From contig CALIFM010000001.1 of assembly GCA_938021685.1 (NCBI GenBank), positions 1-6,476 on the forward strand: DNA of 6,476 nt. Reading direction: 5' to 3'. Below the pieces are notes generated by a model. That model worked only from the letters and a program-made list of their open reading frames with translations, had not been told where the DNA came from and made no database searches. This document shows, piece after piece, positions 1 to 5,537 of this stretch. Positions within the stretch are counted from its first letter, which is position 1. Every line of letters begins with the position of its first letter. Made by a program: the position numbers and the translations under genes. Source of the stretch: an uncultured Gammaproteobacteria bacterium. GTDB lineage: Bacteria; Pseudomonadota; Gammaproteobacteria; Arenicellales; Poriferihabitantaceae.

Positions 1-168
1 TTGATCTTCGTTAATGAAGCTGTCTAGTGCAGTTTCAAAATCAACTAGGCCTAAGTCCTTGGCAGCCATTGGGACATCAGTAGCGGCGTCATCCAGGATT
101 TTGTCGTTGATCTCATCAAGGGTCGGGCCTTGGTCGAGACTGTCTGTGTATTCGTCGGTGGATAGCAT
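1..168 (-). CDS. Leftward early phage gene, acidic product, 3' part outside window
   Basis: This minus-strand frame stays open for 56 codons from an ATG at 168 to the window edge, so only the N-terminus is visible. It begins MLSTDEYTDSL and is strongly acidic: 16 Asp/Glu against two Lys in 56 residues. I recognise no domain. It sits about 24 bases downstream of the predicted start point of the leftward promoter, directly after the 3' end of the repressor gene, the place of the leftward early gene in lambda-like switches. The Shine-Dalgarno is weak (a GGA about 8 bases before the ATG). The frame stays open upstream without a stop, but the promoter position argues for the ATG at 168. Such an acidic N-terminus could belong to a regulator, a DNA mimic or an inhibitor; none of these is shown. 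The opposite strand is also open here but reads as a Ser-rich shadow. Confidence 0.6.
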   Translation of the reverse strand, partial: MLSTDEYTDSLDQGPTLDEINDKILDDAATDVPMAAKDLGLVDFETALDSFINEDQ

Positions 169-198
169 TGAGGGTCCATCGTTGGTTGCGATGGAATA

Positions 199-227
199 AC
201 TATAGCAAGTCAAACTGGCATAAGCAA
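199..227 (-). promoter_or_regulatory. Predicted leftward early promoter (PL-like)
   Basis: On the minus strand the -10 is TATAGT (199-204), preceded by TGC, which makes an extended -10. The -35 is TTGCTT (222-227), and the spacer is 17 bases. Transcription would start near 192 and lead into the ATG at 168. The spacer is filled by one operator copy and the -35 is covered by another, so repressor bound here should block RNA polymerase. The match is by eye, with five of six bases at the -10 and three of six at the -35. Confidence 0.6.
205..219. promoter_or_regulatory. Operator OL1 in the leftward promoter spacer
   Basis: The plus-strand sequence is GCAAG-TCAAA-CTGGC, an imperfect palindrome with 5-base arms and a 5-base centre. 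It lies between the -10 and -35 of the leftward promoter. Together with flanking bases (202-221) it is the reverse complement, at 17 of 20 positions, of the element in the rightward promoter (943-962). The likely ligands are the repressor encoded at 257-898 and the Cro-like protein. Confidence 0.65.
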
Positions 228-238
228 GCATAACTTGC
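224..238. promoter_or_regulatory. Operator OL2 over the leftward -35
   Basis: GCAAG-CATAA-CTTGC is a perfect 5-base inverted repeat around a 5-base centre. Its centre lies 19 bases from that of OL1, close to two helical turns, so dimers on the two sites would lie on nearly the same face of the DNA. It overlaps the predicted -35 (222-227). It shares the GC(A/C)AG-N5-CT(T/G)GC form with OL1 and OR1. Confidence 0.55.
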
Positions 239-256
239 CATTAATGCCAAATAAAA

Positions 257-898
257 TCAGCTCGGTATGAATAGACCTAACACGAGTGCGCGAATTTCAA
301 ACGGTTCGTATATGCGGTCGTATTCTGTATTTAATGGGGCAAGCCATTGTCTGCCAGCATCTCGAATGTATATTTTAAAAGTCGCCTCGCCAGAATCGAG
401 CATAGCCGCTATCACAGGCGTTCCAGACGCCACGCCACCCCTTTGGTCAGGGTCACAGAATATGATTGAATCATGAGGGTATGACTTACCGAGAGGGTTG
501 TCATTAATCATAGAATTGCCTTCTACACGCAAAGCAAAAGTGTGCTCACCATGAGGCGCAGGACACGCAAGTCTTTGAATTGCATCGTTAGGCTCGAATA
601 AATCTAAAGGCATTTTTGGCGCTCCGGCTTGTACCCACGAAATCAAGGGTACATCAGAACGTATACGCGGGCCATCGCTGAAAGACTCAGAAATACCAAG
701 CATTAACCACGCGGCAGATCGTCCAGTAATCCCTGCAATTTTGCGCATTTGCTCAATGGATGGAACGTCCTTTTTATCAAGATTTTCCCAAAGACCGATC
801 ATCTGCCGCGACAGACCCATCGCCTCAGCAATCGACTCTTGAGAAAGTTTTGCATCCCGCCTAGCTTGTTTAATTCTTTTTTTCACGCTTTCCATCAT
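257..898 (-). CDS. CI-like phage repressor (HTH plus S24/LexA-type peptidase)
   Basis: This 213-residue protein has the usual length and layout of a lambda CI-type repressor. An XRE-type helix-turn-helix occupies about residues 8-67, with the HTH core at 19-39 (SQESIAEAMGLSRQ, then MIGLWEN). A LexA/S24 peptidase domain follows from about residue 84. The self-cleavage parts are all present: the Ala91-Gly92 bond in WVQAGAP, the nucleophile Ser129 in VEGNSM, and the general base Lys175 in ATFKIY. It should therefore hold the lysogenic state and cut itself when RecA is activated by DNA damage. It is transcribed leftward, divergent from the Cro-like gene, and no terminator is visible between its stop and the leftward promoter. 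The gene opens with two ATGs (893-898) and no good Shine-Dalgarno. The upstream -10 suggests a leaderless message, as for lambda cI from PRM. The family call is firm; the exact first Met is not. Confidence 0.93.
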   Translation of the reverse strand: MMESVKKRIKQARRDAKLSQESIAEAMGLSRQMIGLWENLDKKDVPSIEQMRKIAGITGRSAAWLMLGISESFSDGPRIRSDVPLISWVQAGAPKMPLDLFEPNDAIQRLACPAPHGEHTFALRVEGNSMINDNPLGKSYPHDSIIFCDPDQRGGVASGTPVIAAMLDSGEATFKIYIRDAGRQWLAPLNTEYDRIYEPFEIRALVLGLFIPS

Positions 899-902
899 TC
901 AC

Positions 903-908
903 AAAGTA
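903..908 (-). promoter_or_regulatory. Possible repressor-maintenance promoter -10 (PRM-like)
   Basis: The minus strand reads TGG then TACTTT, an extended -10, ending 4 bases before the first repressor ATG. A start point at the usual distance falls on or next to that ATG, which fits the lack of a Shine-Dalgarno. No convincing -35 is visible at 16-18 bases, so activation by repressor bound nearby is possible. This is weak evidence from one hexamer. Confidence 0.35.
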
Positions 909-922
909 CCAAAAGAAACAAG

Positions 923-950
923 ACTGGCATGTTGCAATTGTGATGCCAGT
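923..950. repeat. Inverted repeat of operator half-sites between cI and cro
   Basis: ACTGGCAT (923-930) and ATGCCAGT (943-950) are a perfect 8-base inverted repeat separated by 12 bases. The right arm is also the left half of operator OR1. The left arm has the same half-site sequence but no matching partner at the usual 5-base spacing, so it may be a solitary half-site. Arm centres are 20 bases apart, about two helical turns. It probably takes part in repressor or Cro binding over the divergent promoters. Confidence 0.5.
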
Positions 951-965
951 CATACTTGCTATTTG
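938..965 (+). promoter_or_regulatory. Predicted rightward early promoter (PR-like)
   Basis: The -35 is TTGTGA (938-943), the spacer is 16 bases, and the -10 is TATTTG (960-965) preceded by TGC, an extended -10. Transcription would start near 972, about 20 bases before the Cro-like ATG at 991. The operator occupies the spacer exactly as in the leftward promoter, and this shared geometry is the main support, since the -10 hexamer alone is weak. Confidence 0.5.
945..959. promoter_or_regulatory. Operator OR1 in the rightward promoter spacer
   Basis: GCCAG-TCATA-CTTGC fits the same GC(A/C)AG-N5-CT(T/G)GC palindrome as the two left operators. With flanks, the 20-base element at 943-962 matches the reverse complement of 202-221 except for the three central bases. 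A further left half-site, GCCAG, occurs at 967-971 without its partner arm. Confidence 0.65.
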
Positions 966-990
966 CGCCAGTTCACGTTAACATTCAGGA

Positions 991-1245
991 ATGGGAACTA
1001 AATCACTGAGTAATGAAGAGCGGAAAAAGCGCAAAGCCCTGGTCAATAGAGTGGTTATTGATGCTGGCGGGGTTGCTTCGGTCAAGCAAAAGCTTGGGAT
1101 CAGTCGGCAGGCTGTCGAGCTTTGGTCGCGCATACCCGCTGAGCATGTTTTGAAGCTTGAAGAGATTTGCACTAAATACGACAGGCATTACATGAGACCT
1201 GATGTGTTTGGGAAATTTCCAGGGCAGCACGGCAAATCAGCATGA
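991..1245 (+). CDS. Cro/YdaS-like DNA-binding regulator
   Basis: This is an 84-residue protein, first gene of the rightward transcript and divergent from the repressor. After a basic stretch (residues 11-20), the run AGGVASVKQKLGISRQAVELW (about 25-45) has the form of the YdaS/Cro helix-turn-helix: an AGG-type first helix, a Gly turn at 36, and a recognition helix beginning SRQAV. It probably binds the same operators as the repressor and shuts off its promoter. A stop at 979-981 leaves ATG 991 as the only good start. The AGGA just before it is too close to act as a normal Shine-Dalgarno, so initiation may be weak or depend on the short leader. Rac-prophage YdaS can also be toxic when overproduced; nothing here shows that. 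Family call fairly sure, role inferred from position. Confidence 0.85.
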   Translation: MGTKSLSNEERKKRKALVNRVVIDAGGVASVKQKLGISRQAVELWSRIPAEHVLKLEEICTKYDRHYMRPDVFGKFPGQHGKSA

Positions 1246-1475
1246 CCACCGTGACCAGAATGTGCCGCAAATCAGCCTGCCCCATACGCCGAAACTGTCT
1301 CTGGTATCGGGCTATACCTGAACACAATCAAGCCTATTACCCATTCGATTTGATAACCCCAGATGAACGCGGGGTATGTCGGCAATTCCATCATGTTGGA
1401 TTTGCCCAGAATTTACGCCCATTGACTAAAGCCGATCATGCCAATAGTGGGCATGTTTTGAATAAGGCTGATTGA
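1242..1475 (+). CDS. Small Cys-rich phage protein of unknown function
   Basis: The 77-residue product starts within the stop of the Cro-like gene (ATGA overlap), so translation is probably coupled. There is no clear Shine-Dalgarno of its own. Four Cys stand at residues 8, 13, 19 and 46 (C-x4-C-x5-C, then C after 26 residues), with aromatic and proline-rich sequence between (WYRAIPEHNQAYYPFDL, residues 21-37). The spacing could hold a zinc ion or an iron-sulfur cluster, but no known binding motif is matched exactly. I have a general memory of similar Cys-rich small proteins in phage early regions but cannot name a family. The codons read as real protein and the frame runs to a clean stop just before the hairpin. 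Confidence 0.65.
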   Translation: MTTVTRMCRKSACPIRRNCLWYRAIPEHNQAYYPFDLITPDERGVCRQFHHVGFAQNLRPLTKADHANSGHVLNKAD

Positions 1476-1524
1476 TGGGCATAAAAAAACCGGGATGCGT
1501 GAACACCCCGGCCACTTCACCCAT
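1475..1524 (-). terminator. Strong hairpin, terminator-like on the minus strand
   Basis: An 8-base stem with one mismatch (CCGGGATG at 1490-1497, CACCCCGG at 1504-1511) closes a 6-base loop. Seven As precede it on the plus strand, so read leftward it is a GC-rich stem followed by seven Us, the form of an intrinsic terminator. Outer arms ATGGG (1475-1479) and CCCAT (1520-1524) can extend the structure. Read rightward there is no U tract. It fills the only real gap in the rightward operon, 77 bases between the Cys-rich gene and the 55-residue gene. It may stop antisense transcripts before they reach cro, or act in the rightward RNA as a folded or processed leader. Confidence 0.55.
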
Positions 1525-1552
1525 AAAACCCTACTAGGAATTAAACAGGCAT

Positions 1553-1720
1553 ATGTCTAATAGCAGAAAAGATACCACAAATCCAAAAACATACCTAGCT
1601 AACACTGCTCGTTGCGTTCGCTGGCTTGAATACGAGCGGCGAAAATCGAAGCTGCCACCGTTGAATGATAGGGAATATCAAGCAGCCGTTGCCAAGATTG
1701 CGCGGGAGTGCCGAGTATGA
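1553..1720 (+). CDS. Small basic protein (55 residues), unknown function
   Basis: An open frame of 55 codons begins at ATG 1553 and ends at the TGA overlapping the next gene's ATG (ATGA at 1717-1720). The product begins MSNSRKDTTNPK, is basic, and has a probable helical centre and C-terminus (LEYERRKSK, then DREYQAAVAKIAREC). An AGGA at 1536-1539 lies 13 bases from the ATG and CAGG lies closer, so the ribosome site is not ideal. A stop at 1535-1537 excludes a longer form. The stop-start overlap and the steady reading between the hairpin and the methyltransferase gene make it likely real. No domain recognised. Confidence 0.65.
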   Translation: MSNSRKDTTNPKTYLANTARCVRWLEYERRKSKLPPLNDREYQAAVAKIARECRV

Positions 1721-2961
1721 CTTATTCGACAGATTTGCGAAGGTGGGAGTGCGATACCTGCGGCCATATTCATGGAGAGGACGCAGCCAAATGCGATTCC
1801 TGTGACATAGGCGTTAGACCGGCTGATGAATTTCTTCAGATTCCAGAAGGTTATTTGAAAATTGACTCTGAGCTTCGCGACTACCTTAGCGCATTGCGTT
1901 CAGAAGAGTACAAAACGCTCGAAGCCAGCATCTTAGAGTCGGGTTGCGAGAGTCCGTTAATCCTTTGGGAGAACACATTAATAGACGGCCATAACCGATA
2001 CGCAATATGCACTGAACACGATATTGACTTTGAAGTTGAGCACAAGGCGTTTCCAGATCGTGACTCAGTTATTGATTGGATGCTGGTTAATCAATTGGGT
2101 AGGCGCAATTTGTCGCCCGATGATTTCCGGTTGTTTATTGGGCGGCTTTATAACTCGCGGAAGAAATCGCAGGGTGGCGACAGAGGAAATCAGCATTTGG
2201 CAAAACCTCAAAATGATGGTTTGCCAACTTCGCAAGTTATAGCCGACGAACACGGCACTAGCAAAGCAACAGTAGAACGCGCAGGCAAACAAGCCGAAGC
2301 CATAGACACCAAGGCTGTCCCAGAGCTTAAAGAGGCAGTAAGGAATCATAAATTACCTGTTAGCGATGCCGCTTTCCTAGCCACACTGCCAGAAGATCAG
2401 CAAAGACAAGTCGTAGAGTCTGATAATCCAAAGCAGGTTGCGGCAGAAAAGAAAAAGGTACACGTTACGCAAAACACCGGCAACGACGAATGGTACACAC
2501 CTAGCTCCTACATCGAAGCTGCCAGAGCTGCGATGGGTTCGATAGATACCGACCCGGCTTCTTGTGTGTTGGCAAATGGGACTGTGCAGGCAAAGACATT
2601 TTTTGACGCAGAATCTAATGGGCTTGAGCAGGAATGGCAAGGCAACATTTGGTTGAACCCGCCCTATAGCTCGGCTTTGATAGGTGCATTTATTGAGACG
2701 CTGTGCAATAAAAAAACTAATCAAGAATTTCAACAGGCCTGTGTATTAGTAAATAACGCAACGGAAACTAAGTGGGGCCAAGCGCTGTTATCCGCCAGTT
2801 CTGCCGTTTGCTTTGTTAGTAGGCGCATTCGTTACCTTGATGCTACCGGAACGCCGCAAAAAACTGGATTGCAAGGGCAGATGATTTGCTATCTAGGCAA
2901 TAACTTAAAAGGCTTTTCGGATTCTTTTAGCTCTTTTGGAGTAGTGCTCTATGGCGAATAG
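1717..2961 (+). CDS. Fusion: zinc ribbon, ParB-like domain, HTH, phage DNA N6-adenine methyltransferase
   Basis: The 414-residue protein has four parts. Residues 12-29 hold C-x2-C-x10-C-x2-C, a zinc ribbon (WECDTCG, then CDSC). Residues about 43-130 resemble the ParB/Spo0J N-terminal fold, with DGHNRY at 90-95. Residues about 170-190 (TSQVIADEHGTSKATVERA) look like a helix-turn-helix. From about 255 the protein matches the phage Dam family (PF05869): DEWYTP (257-262), IDTDPAS (276-282), GLEQEW (302-307) and the catalytic NPPY (314-317), which places the methyl group from S-adenosylmethionine on adenine N6. The target site cannot be read from the sequence. ATG 1717 is preferred because GGGAG at 1704-1708 sits 8 bases before it; a GTG at 1708 in the same frame lies inside that Shine-Dalgarno. 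It overlaps the genes on both sides, and the last 11 bases are shared with the nuclease-like gene. The methyltransferase call is strong, the ParB-like call moderate. Confidence 0.9.
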   Translation: MTYSTDLRRWECDTCGHIHGEDAAKCDSCDIGVRPADEFLQIPEGYLKIDSELRDYLSALRSEEYKTLEASILESGCESPLILWENTLIDGHNRYAICTEHDIDFEVEHKAFPDRDSVIDWMLVNQLGRRNLSPDDFRLFIGRLYNSRKKSQGGDRGNQHLAKPQNDGLPTSQVIADEHGTSKATVERAGKQAEAIDTKAVPELKEAVRNHKLPVSDAAFLATLPEDQQRQVVESDNPKQVAAEKKKVHVTQNTGNDEWYTPSSYIEAARAAMGSIDTDPASCVLANGTVQAKTFFDAESNGLEQEWQGNIWLNPPYSSALIGAFIETLCNKKTNQEFQQACVLVNNATETKWGQALLSASSAVCFVSRRIRYLDATGTPQKTGLQGQMICYLGNNLKGFSDSFSSFGVVLYGE

Positions 2962-3469
2962 AGGAGAATTTAAAGGCGCTAAGAGAGCGAGTCAACTGAT
3001 TAAATTTGAGGGAATGCGATGGAATAATATAACCCCTACAGACATAGACCTAGCGATTGAAGCAAGAGGTGCCTATGTATTTGGAGAGTTCAAGCTGGAA
3101 GGTAAAAGTCTTGAACTAGGGCAGCGATTAGCGCTTGAAAATATAGCGAAAGATATAAAGCCTTCGCCTTGTTTGATGTTTGTAGCTGAGCACAAGACAA
3201 ATTGGCAGGAATCCATAATCGCCAAAGAATGCAATGTTGTTGAATGCCGATGGAATGGTCGTCTACTAACCGAAATTCAATTGTCTAAGATAAATAATGT
3301 AAAGCATGTCGTTGACGCTTTCCTGTTTAAAACTAGAGGCCTGCAGCCAACTTATTCCTGCGATTCAAACTATGGGATAGAAACGGGCTTTCTTGGAAAA
3401 ACACATCCCCAATATCAGACGAACGAGGAATGGCTTTCTAACTATGAAGCTGCGGAGGCCGCAGCATGA
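2951..3469 (+). CDS. Probable PD-(D/E)XK nuclease-fold protein
   Basis: The 172-residue product shows the spacing of a PD-(D/E)XK nuclease core: Glu20 in an early helix (FEGMRW), Asp31/Asp33 in TPTDIDLAI, then Glu46-Phe-Lys48 in VFGEFKLEGK, followed by a helix with Gln58 (LGQRLALENI). The Glu, Asp, ExK order is like that of archaeal Holliday junction resolvases and related phage nucleases. A metal-dependent DNA cut is therefore likely, but substrate and strand preference are unknown. I know no named family for it. The ATG lies inside the end of the methyltransferase gene, with GGAG at 2938-2941 nine bases upstream, so the two are probably made together. The C-terminal third (from about residue 125) shows no recognised motif. 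It could serve recombination, replication-fork processing or restriction of other DNA. Confidence 0.6.
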   Translation: MANRGEFKGAKRASQLIKFEGMRWNNITPTDIDLAIEARGAYVFGEFKLEGKSLELGQRLALENIAKDIKPSPCLMFVAEHKTNWQESIIAKECNVVECRWNGRLLTEIQLSKINNVKHVVDAFLFKTRGLQPTYSCDSNYGIETGFLGKTHPQYQTNEEWLSNYEAAEAAA

Positions 3470-4035
3470 GCCGCGCAAAACGAAAACCCTTAGAGTTCTT
3501 CAAATTCTTCTGGCGAGATTTCTACCGAGACACTGCCCACCTAACTCGCGCTCAGTCCGGCGGATATCTTCAGGTTCTTTGTGCCTACTACGACAACCAA
3601 GGACCGCTACATGAAAACGTTGTCCTGAAAAGCTGCGGGGCCACTGATGAAGAGTGGAAAGCTGAGCGGCCATTGCTCGCTGAGTTCTTCACCATCGACG
3701 AGAAAATGATGTGGCACCACAAGCGAATCGAGTCTGAATTGAAGCAGGTTCGCAAGCACACAGAAGCCAGTCGAAGAGGTGGAAAAAAGTCTGCGGAATC
3801 CAGAAAAAACAAGGGCAAAATTGAAGGGGCCTTGCAACCCCCCTTGCAAGTGAATCCCAAGGCTACTTCAACCACAAAAGACGTTAAGGGAAATTCACCT
3901 ACGGTTCTTCCCCTTTTACCGCAAAGACTCTCAAAACGTGAGGAAGATTTGCAAGACGCCAGGGAAGCAGTCTGGAAGCTCGAAAAGGAAGTCCAGCAAT
4001 TGAACTCTGAAATGGATTCGGAGGCCAGCTCATGA
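3466..4035 (+). CDS. DUF1376 (YdaU-like) phage replication-region protein
   Basis: The 189-residue protein carries a DUF1376 domain at about residues 8-95: PLEFFKFFWRDFYRDT, then LTRAQSGGYLQVLCAYYDNQGPL, and a Trp-rich end (MMWHHKRIESEL). DUF1376 proteins are common in prophages, usually next to helicase loaders or helicases, and are thought to act in replication start; the exact role is not settled. After the domain comes a basic, low-complexity linker (about 98-150), and the C-terminus (about 155-186, KREEDLQDAREAVWKLEKEV) is probably a coiled coil that may bind a partner. A GGAGG at 3454-3458, 7 bases before ATG, gives a strong ribosome site, and the start overlaps the previous stop by 4 bases. 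The helicase gene follows with the same 4-base overlap. Confidence 0.85.
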   Translation: MSRAKRKPLEFFKFFWRDFYRDTAHLTRAQSGGYLQVLCAYYDNQGPLHENVVLKSCGATDEEWKAERPLLAEFFTIDEKMMWHHKRIESELKQVRKHTEASRRGGKKSAESRKNKGKIEGALQPPLQVNPKATSTTKDVKGNSPTVLPLLPQRLSKREEDLQDAREAVWKLEKEVQQLNSEMDSEASS

Positions 4036-5537
4036 ACCGCCCAGAACTACGTCCCTATCAAACCCAAGCCATATCAAACCTTAGAGCTTCCATAGCCAGC
4101 GGTGTTCGGAGGTTGATATTGCAGGCTGCTACTGGCGCAGGTAAGACGATGACAGCCGCAGAGATTATTCGCTGTTGTGAATCCAAGGGTAAGCGAACTT
4201 TGTTTGTGTGCGATTCCCTGGAACTGGTCGAGCAAGCGTTATCAGCCTTTGACAATTACGGGTTGGATGTCGGTGTGATGCAAGCTCAGCATATCCGCAC
4301 CGATGAATCCCGATTAACCCAAGTCTGTACAGCTCAAACCCTTGACAGACGAATCAAGAGCCAGCGTTATGAATTTGAGCAATACCCTGTCCACTTGATT
4401 TGCTGTGATGAAGCTCATGTTCAGCACAAGGTCCGCGATGAGCTAGCTGTTCTATATCCAAATGCTGTGATATTGGGATTAACCGCGACACCGTTCAGCA
4501 AGGGCTTAGGCACCTTTTATCAAACCGTTGTTTCAGCCATTTCCATGAAGCAGTTGATTAGTGAAGGGTATTTGTCCACGTATCGAGCCTTTGCACCGTT
4601 CGTTCCAGACATGAAAGGCGTTAAGCAAACGGCAGGTGATTGGACGAAAGATGCGTCGGCTGAAGTTTATGATTCGCAAATCATCGGCGACATGGTGAGT
4701 CATTGGAAACGCCATGCTCATGACAGGCCCACGCTTGCCTTTGGTTGCAACGTAGCGCACAGCAAGGCGATTGCCGCAGAGTTCGCGTCCCATGGGATTG
4801 CAGCGGCTCATGTGGACGGTTACGGGAATGATGCGGATAAGCTCGAACGTGAGCGAACTATCGAACGATACAAGTCTGGTGATATCCAACTGCTTTCGTC
4901 AGTCAGCATGCTCACCCGTGGTTTCGATGCGCCGTTAACGTCTTGTCTGATAATCGCTCGCCCGACCAAATCCCTGTCAATGCACTTACAAATCGTGGGT
5001 AGAGGTTTAAGAACGTTTGCCGGTAAGGACGATTGCGTGATTCTGGACCACGCCGGTAATTTTGTTCGACATGGATTCCCGGAAGATATCACCGACTTCA
5101 CTCTGGACTTAGGCGTTAAGGGAGAGAGCAAAGACAAGCGTGATAAGGGTGAGAAATTGCCTGTGCCTTGTCCGTCATGCCAAACGCTGAAAACGTCCCA
5201 CAAATGCCCTGCCTGTGGATTTGCACCAGAGAAGCAGAACGAGATTGTGAACGTCGATGGTGAGCTGGTTGAGCTGTCAAAGGTTGAAGCCGCAAAGCCT
5301 AAGCAATTCACCAAGGAACAGAAGCAGCAGTTCTATTCTGAGCTTCTTACCTATGCCGAGAAGCGCGGTTATAAACACGGCTGGGCTGCTAACACCTATC
5401 GAAAACGGTTTGAAGTATGGCCGGTTGGACTGGTTGAAGAGAAACGCCAAGTCAGCGAAACCACGGATAAATATTGCACCTCGCTAATGATTCGTTATGC
5501 CAAGGGTAAGGGCAAGGCAGAAGCTAATGCCGCATGA
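4032..5537 (+). CDS. RadD-like SF2 DEAH helicase with C-terminal zinc site
   Basis: The 501-residue protein has a full set of superfamily 2 motifs: LRPYQTQAI near the N-terminus, Walker A TGAGKT (34-39), DEAH (126-129), TATP (151-154), TRGFDAP (295-301) and QIVGRGLR (320-327). Sequence around motifs V and VI resembles E. coli RadD (YejH), an ATPase of DNA repair, though this protein is shorter than RadD's 586 residues. Four Cys at 380, 383, 392 and 395 (C-x2-C-x8-C-x2-C) form a likely zinc ribbon. The tail (about 435-465, ending FEVWP) has a GYKHGWAANTYRKRF block that I associate with phage helicases. It probably unwinds or remodels phage DNA at replication start or recombination, taking the place of a DnaC/DnaB pair, which is not seen here. 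Its Shine-Dalgarno is GGAGG at 4020-4024, 7 bases before the ATG. Confidence 0.92.
   Translation: MNRPELRPYQTQAISNLRASIASGVRRLILQAATGAGKTMTAAEIIRCCESKGKRTLFVCDSLELVEQALSAFDNYGLDVGVMQAQHIRTDESRLTQVCTAQTLDRRIKSQRYEFEQYPVHLICCDEAHVQHKVRDELAVLYPNAVILGLTATPFSKGLGTFYQTVVSAISMKQLISEGYLSTYRAFAPFVPDMKGVKQTAGDWTKDASAEVYDSQIIGDMVSHWKRHAHDRPTLAFGCNVAHSKAIAAEFASHGIAAAHVDGYGNDADKLERERTIERYKSGDIQLLSSVSMLTRGFDAPLTSCLIIARPTKSLSMHLQIVGRGLRTFAGKDDCVILDHAGNFVRHGFPEDITDFTLDLGVKGESKDKRDKGEKLPVPCPSCQTLKTSHKCPACGFAPEKQNEIVNVDGELVELSKVEAAKPKQFTKEQKQQFYSELLTYAEKRGYKHGWAANTYRKRFEVWPVGLVEEKRQVSETTDKYCTSLMIRYAKGKGKAEANAA

Noticed and set aside
14..199. Plus-strand open frame opposite the leftward gene
   Set aside because: It is Ser/Arg-rich, has no ribosome site and runs against a well-formed minus-strand promoter and frame.
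967..981. Second rightward operator (GCCAG-TTCAC-GTTAA)
   Set aside because: Only the left arm matches the operator core, two of five bases match in the right arm, so it was kept as a half-site only.
1475..1524. Rightward terminator after the Cys-rich gene
   Set aside because: There is no U tract after the stem on the plus strand; the tract exists only in the leftward reading.
1708..1716. GTG start three codons upstream for the methyltransferase
   Set aside because: It lies in and next to the GGGAG that serves ATG 1717 at good spacing, and the ATGA overlap with the preceding gene favours ATG 1717.
2377..2733. Minus-strand open frame inside the methyltransferase gene
   Set aside because: It is antisense to conserved Dam motifs including NPPY, so it is a shadow.
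4820..5314. Minus-strand open frame of 164 codons inside the helicase gene
   Set aside because: Long but antisense to motifs V, VI and the zinc site; Ser/Pro-rich composition typical of a shadow.
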